Source: an uncultured Clostridia bacterium
Lineage (GTDB): Bacteria; Bacillota; Clostridia; Oscillospirales; Acutalibacteraceae
Reading direction: 5' to 3'
NCBI GenBank assembly: GCA_944381295.1
Contig: CALWKP010000257.1
Coordinates: 1-8,252, forward strand
Length of the DNA: 8,252 nt
The translations under genes were made by a program, and so were the position numbers. Below the pieces are notes generated by a model, which was given only the letters and a program-made list of their open reading frames with translations, was not told the origin of the DNA and made no database searches. This document shows, piece after piece, positions 6,264 to 8,252 of the stretch. Within the stretch, counting starts at the first letter, position 1. Each line of letters starts with the position of its first letter.

Positions 6264-7024
6264 GACCGGTCACCGCCTGTCGCAAGCAATGTCAGGGTAT
6301 CTGAAATTTTTTGATAAAATTCATTGACCGTACTATTCCCACGGTAAATCTGATGGAATACTTCCCCGTCTTTAATGAACAATACCCGTCCAGCATGGCT
6401 GGCCGCCTTTACCGAATGTGTTACCATCAGAATCGTTTGGCCCCTCCGATTGATCTCCCCGAATAATCGTAAAAGTTCATCTGTCGATTTGGAATCTAAC
6501 GCCCCAGTAGGTTCATCTGCCAACACTAGCCTCGGTTCCGTAATCAAAGCCCGCGCTACCGCAGCCCGCTGTTTTTGTCCTCCAGACACTTCATAAGGAT
6601 ATTTTTTTAAAATTCCTTCAATTCCTAACTGAGGTGCGATCACGGCAAGCCGCTGTTCCATCTCCGAAGGATTTTTTCCTGCCAGCACCAGTGGAAGATA
6701 GATATTATCTTCCAGAGAAAATGTATCCAGCAAATTAAAATCCTGAAATACAAACCCTAAATGATCCCGTCGGAACGATGCGATATCTGCTTCCCGGATG
6801 TTTGCCAGCTCTTTTCCATCCAGCCGCACACTTCCTCCTGTGGGCTTATCCAAAGCTGCCAAAATATTCAGAAGAGTCGTTTTTCCAGATCCGGATTCCC
6901 CCATAATTGCAACATATTCCCCTTCTTCCACACGAAAGGATACATTCGTAAGCGCCTGTACCTGTGCTCCGCCAAAACGGGTCACATAAGTCTTTTTCAG
7001 CGCGTCAACTTCCAAAATACTCAT
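6260..7024 (-). CDS. bceA: BceA-type ABC transporter ATP-binding protein
   Basis: This 254-residue cytoplasmic ATPase powers the adjacent BceB-type permease. It has Walker A GESGSGKT (42-49), Q-loop Q94 in FVFQDF, signature SGGQ (147-150), Walker B LVLADE (166-171), the MacB/LolD-like PTGALDS D-loop and switch H203 in MVTHS. The length and the extra C-terminal segment after the GEVFHQIYRG strand are typical of BceA/VraF proteins. AAAGGAG lies upstream of the ATG with about 10 nt spacing (around 7034-7040), slightly long. The gene opens the transporter operon. The 157 nt before it carry the kinase terminator, a BceR-type operator and a probable -10 box, so its expression is likely induced separately from the regulator-kinase pair. 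Confidence 0.95.
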   Translation of the reverse strand: MSILEVDALKKTYVTRFGGAQVQALTNVSFRVEEGEYVAIMGESGSGKTTLLNILAALDKPTGGSVRLDGKELANIREADIASFRRDHLGFVFQDFNLLDTFSLEDNIYLPLVLAGKNPSEMEQRLAVIAPQLGIEGILKKYPYEVSGGQKQRAAVARALITEPRLVLADEPTGALDSKSTDELLRLFGEINRRGQTILMVTHSVKAASHAGRVLFIKDGEVFHQIYRGNSTVNEFYQKISDTLTLLATGGDRS

Positions 7025-7104
7025 TCTGCATAGTTCTCCTTTACTCTAGCATCTATTCTTTCTCATTCGCGGACAACAGGAGATTTCTTTTGTCCACGGT
7101 CAAT

Positions 7105-7110
7105 ATTGTA
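7105..7110 (-). promoter_or_regulatory. Candidate -10 element of the bceAB promoter
   Basis: TACAAT on the minus strand (7110-7105) is a 5/6 match to TATAAT. At 17-nt spacing the -35 position reads TGGAGG, a poor match to TTGACA, as expected for a promoter needing an activator. The BceR-like palindrome is centred about 63 nt upstream of this -10. Transcription would start near 7098 and give a leader of about 75 nt. The start site is inferred. Confidence 0.42.
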
Positions 7111-7112
7111 AC

Positions 7113-7153
7113 AAAAAAGGAAATGTGCCTCCATCGAATCGGCTTACATTTCC
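7113..7153 (-). terminator. Intrinsic terminator of the response regulator-kinase transcript
   Basis: On the minus strand GGAAATGT (7153-7146) pairs with ACATTTCC (7126-7119). An inner GCC/GGC pair (7143-7141 with 7129-7127) closes an 11-nt loop with a 2-nt AA bulge. Six Ts follow (7118-7113). The structure starts 28 nt after the kinase stop at 7184-7182 and should separate the regulator-kinase transcript from the transporter genes. Its 5' arm includes a TGTAA half-site of the operator, and its T-run falls in the spacer of the bceAB promoter. Confidence 0.8.
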
Positions 7154-7160
7154 TTCGGAT

Positions 7161-7180
7161 TTCTTACATTTTTGTAAGAA
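7161..7180. promoter_or_regulatory. BceR-type operator (TTACA-N4-TGTAA palindrome)
   Basis: A perfect 8+8 inverted repeat has TTCTTACA (7161-7168) and TGTAAGAA (7173-7180) around TTTT. Its core TTACA-N4-TGTAA agrees with the TNACA-N4-TGTAA consensus described for BceR-like response regulators. It sits directly behind the kinase gene and upstream of the bceA-type gene, where activated regulator would bind. A further TTACA half-site at 7144-7148 repeats the left arm exactly 20 nt away. The site can also form a small RNA hairpin, but it lacks a T-run, so a DNA-binding role is preferred. Confidence 0.75.
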
Positions 7181-7181
7181 G

Positions 7182-8174
7182 CTATTCCATTTCCATCTTT
7201 TTCCGGGATAGGTCAATCCGCATCACTGTTCCGCTCTCCAAAGAAGAATTCGCTGTGATCGTATGGCCGAGATTATTACACACCCGTTTACACAGATACA
7301 ATCCAATTCCACTTGCCTTTTTATCGCTTCTTCCATGGTATCCGGTATATCCTTTTTCAAAAATCCTCGGCAGATCTTCCGGCGCAATTCCAATTCCGGT
7401 ATCACGGATACAAAGTGTCAATGGTTCTTCCAAATCAATCGTCACTGTCCCGCCCGGAGGAGTATACTTCAGAGCATTAGTCAAAATTTGTTCTATTACA
7501 AAAGACAACCACTTTTCATCGGTCAGTACTTGTTTTTCCAGCTCTGTGTAGGAGAGCCTTAACTTTCTCCGAATAAACTGGGATGCCAATTTTTTTACTG
7601 CCCCTTTTACAATCCCATCCAAATCATTGTCTCGGAACACATAATCTGTCGAAGCCGAATCCAGACGTAAGAATACCAGGACCATTTCCACATACTGCTC
7701 AATCCGCATGAGGTCCTCCATTACTTGACGGGAAAGCGGAGTATCTTCATTTTGCAGTGTCAACCGCATCGACGCAATTGGCGTTTTAATCTGATGCGCC
7801 CATACTGTATAATATTCCGCCATATCGTTATACCGAAGGTCCAGTTCCGTTTTCAGATGGTTTTGTTCTCCTCTTAAAGCTTGGATGATCTGCTGATAAT
7901 CCAGGTCATCCTGAGAATTGCAGTCCGGAAATTTCCCCATCAGGTAAGCCGGGGTCTTGCTGAGTTCCTGCAATCTCCGATGTTTCTTTTTCGCTTTTCG
8001 AAAATCATATACCAACACTAAGGCCCCTATGATCCCGCTCACCAATGCCGGATACCACACCGCTTCCCACGGGATCTGATACATCCGGAAGGTATAAAAG
8101 AATATAAGGCTAGCTGTCACAAAAAATAAGATACATTTTTTCCGCTGTTTCCCATAATGCACCAGGAATTCCAT
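7182..8174 (-). CDS. bceS: BceS-type intramembrane-sensing sensor histidine kinase
   Basis: This 330-residue kinase has two N-terminal membrane helices (about 14-30 and 40-57) joined by a loop of only about ten residues, so it has no extracellular sensor domain. That is the hallmark of BceS-like kinases, which read the state of their partner BceAB transporter. A coiled stretch (58-120) leads to the DHp H-box YTVWAHQIKTP with phospho-accepting H127. The ATPase domain shows the N box (EQILTNALKYTP, N233), G1 DTGIG (258-262), the F box (FEKGYTG) and G2 GIGLYL (289-294). ATG at 8174-8172 is chosen because GGGAGG lies 5 nt upstream. The frame extends a further 25 codons upstream without an RBS and over the regulator's stop. 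It would phosphorylate the response regulator encoded just upstream. Confidence 0.94.
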   Translation of the reverse strand: MEFLVHYGKQRKKCILFFVTASLIFFYTFRMYQIPWEAVWYPALVSGIIGALVLVYDFRKAKKKHRRLQELSKTPAYLMGKFPDCNSQDDLDYQQIIQALRGEQNHLKTELDLRYNDMAEYYTVWAHQIKTPIASMRLTLQNEDTPLSRQVMEDLMRIEQYVEMVLVFLRLDSASTDYVFRDNDLDGIVKGAVKKLASQFIRRKLRLSYTELEKQVLTDEKWLSFVIEQILTNALKYTPPGGTVTIDLEEPLTLCIRDTGIGIAPEDLPRIFEKGYTGYHGRSDKKASGIGLYLCKRVCNNLGHTITANSSLESGTVMRIDLSRKKMEME

Positions 8175-8205
8175 AGTTTCCTCCCTTGCCTTATCACGAC
8201 GCCAA

Positions 8206-8252
8206 CTATCCCACGCCAGATTTCGTCTTACTGAATTCCGGCAGCCCAACTG
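8206..8252 (-). CDS. Probable OmpR-family response regulator, C-terminal end (partial)
   Basis: On the minus strand, the frame entering at 8250 reads VGLPEFSKTKSGVG and stops at TAG (8208-8206), 31 nt before the kinase start. The GLPEF-x-KTK-x-GVG pattern matches the final wing beta-hairpin of OmpR/PhoB-type winged-helix regulators (usually KT(K/R)RGVGY plus a few residues). The position directly upstream of a BceS-like kinase is where a BceR-type regulator is expected. Only 14 residues are visible. The end is a few residues shorter than usual, stopping right after GVG. The other two frames give no comparable match. Confidence 0.6.
   Translation of the reverse strand, partial: VGLPEFSKTKSGVG

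Noticed and set aside
6263..6272. GACCGGTC palindrome near the ATPase-permease junction.
   Set aside because: It is an 8-bp palindrome inside the coding sequence for the last ATPase residues. Such sites arise by chance and no second copy was seen.
7161..7180. The palindrome just after the kinase stop, read as a transcription terminator.
   Set aside because: The stem is AT-rich with no T-run on either side, while a proper terminator with six Ts follows at 7113-7153. The match to the BceR-type consensus explains it better.
6964..7562. Long plus-strand open frames (up to 195 codons) opposite the kinase gene and the bceA upstream gap.
   Set aside because: They are antisense to a kinase with all its motifs, have no supporting RBS and show no family signature.

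Overview
The window looks like chromosomal DNA of a low-to-mid-GC Clostridia member, probably Lachnospiraceae. This is inferred from the gene families, the strong AGGAGG-type ribosome binding sites and the use of TTG and GTG starts; nothing in the window fixes a species. It holds two envelope-related gene groups that converge on a short decayed stretch at about 2180-2690.

Plus strand, 1-2073. The window opens inside the 3' end of an MBOAT-type membrane O-acyltransferase gene. This runs directly into a DHHW/AlgX-like membrane-anchored SGNH protein (151-1281), then a YjjG-family HAD nucleotidase (1333-2073). MBOAT plus DHHW is the usual pair for acylating an exported polysaccharide or cell-wall polymer. 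The DHHW gene appears to have lost its ATG: an ideal Shine-Dalgarno sits 7 nt ahead of ACG-AAA-AAG. A long hairpin (2076-2134) separates this group from the minus-strand genes.

Middle, 2181-2687, minus strand. An 89-codon orphan frame lacks a convincing start. Next to it is a 52-codon startless fragment that reads like the C-terminus of an Ntn-hydrolase (C45/choloylglycine hydrolase-like). Both look like gene debris.

Minus strand, 2688-8252, read from right to left. This is a Bce-type antimicrobial-peptide sensing and resistance module. It comprises the tail of a probable response regulator, an intramembrane-sensing histidine kinase, a regulatory gap, an ABC ATPase and a 10-TM FtsX-like permease. 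A lipoprotein, a small cysteine-containing membrane protein and a monofunctional peptidoglycan glycosyltransferase (GT51) follow on the same strand. ATPase/permease and permease/lipoprotein overlap by 4 nt (ATGA, GTGA), and the small protein follows after 21 nt, so at least four genes form a tight operon. GT51 follows after 91 nt that contain a hairpin abutting its RBS.

The 157-nt gap between kinase and ATPase is compact. It holds a perfect palindrome TTACA-N4-TGTAA matching the known BceR-type operator, a second half-site 20 nt away, an intrinsic terminator for the kinase transcript that contains this half-site, and a TACAAT -10 element. The likely circuit is that the permease complex senses a peptide antibiotic, the kinase and regulator activate this promoter, and transporter, lipoprotein, small membrane protein and possibly the transglycosylase are induced together. 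The most notable points are this extended operon, the operator/terminator overlay and the ACG start.
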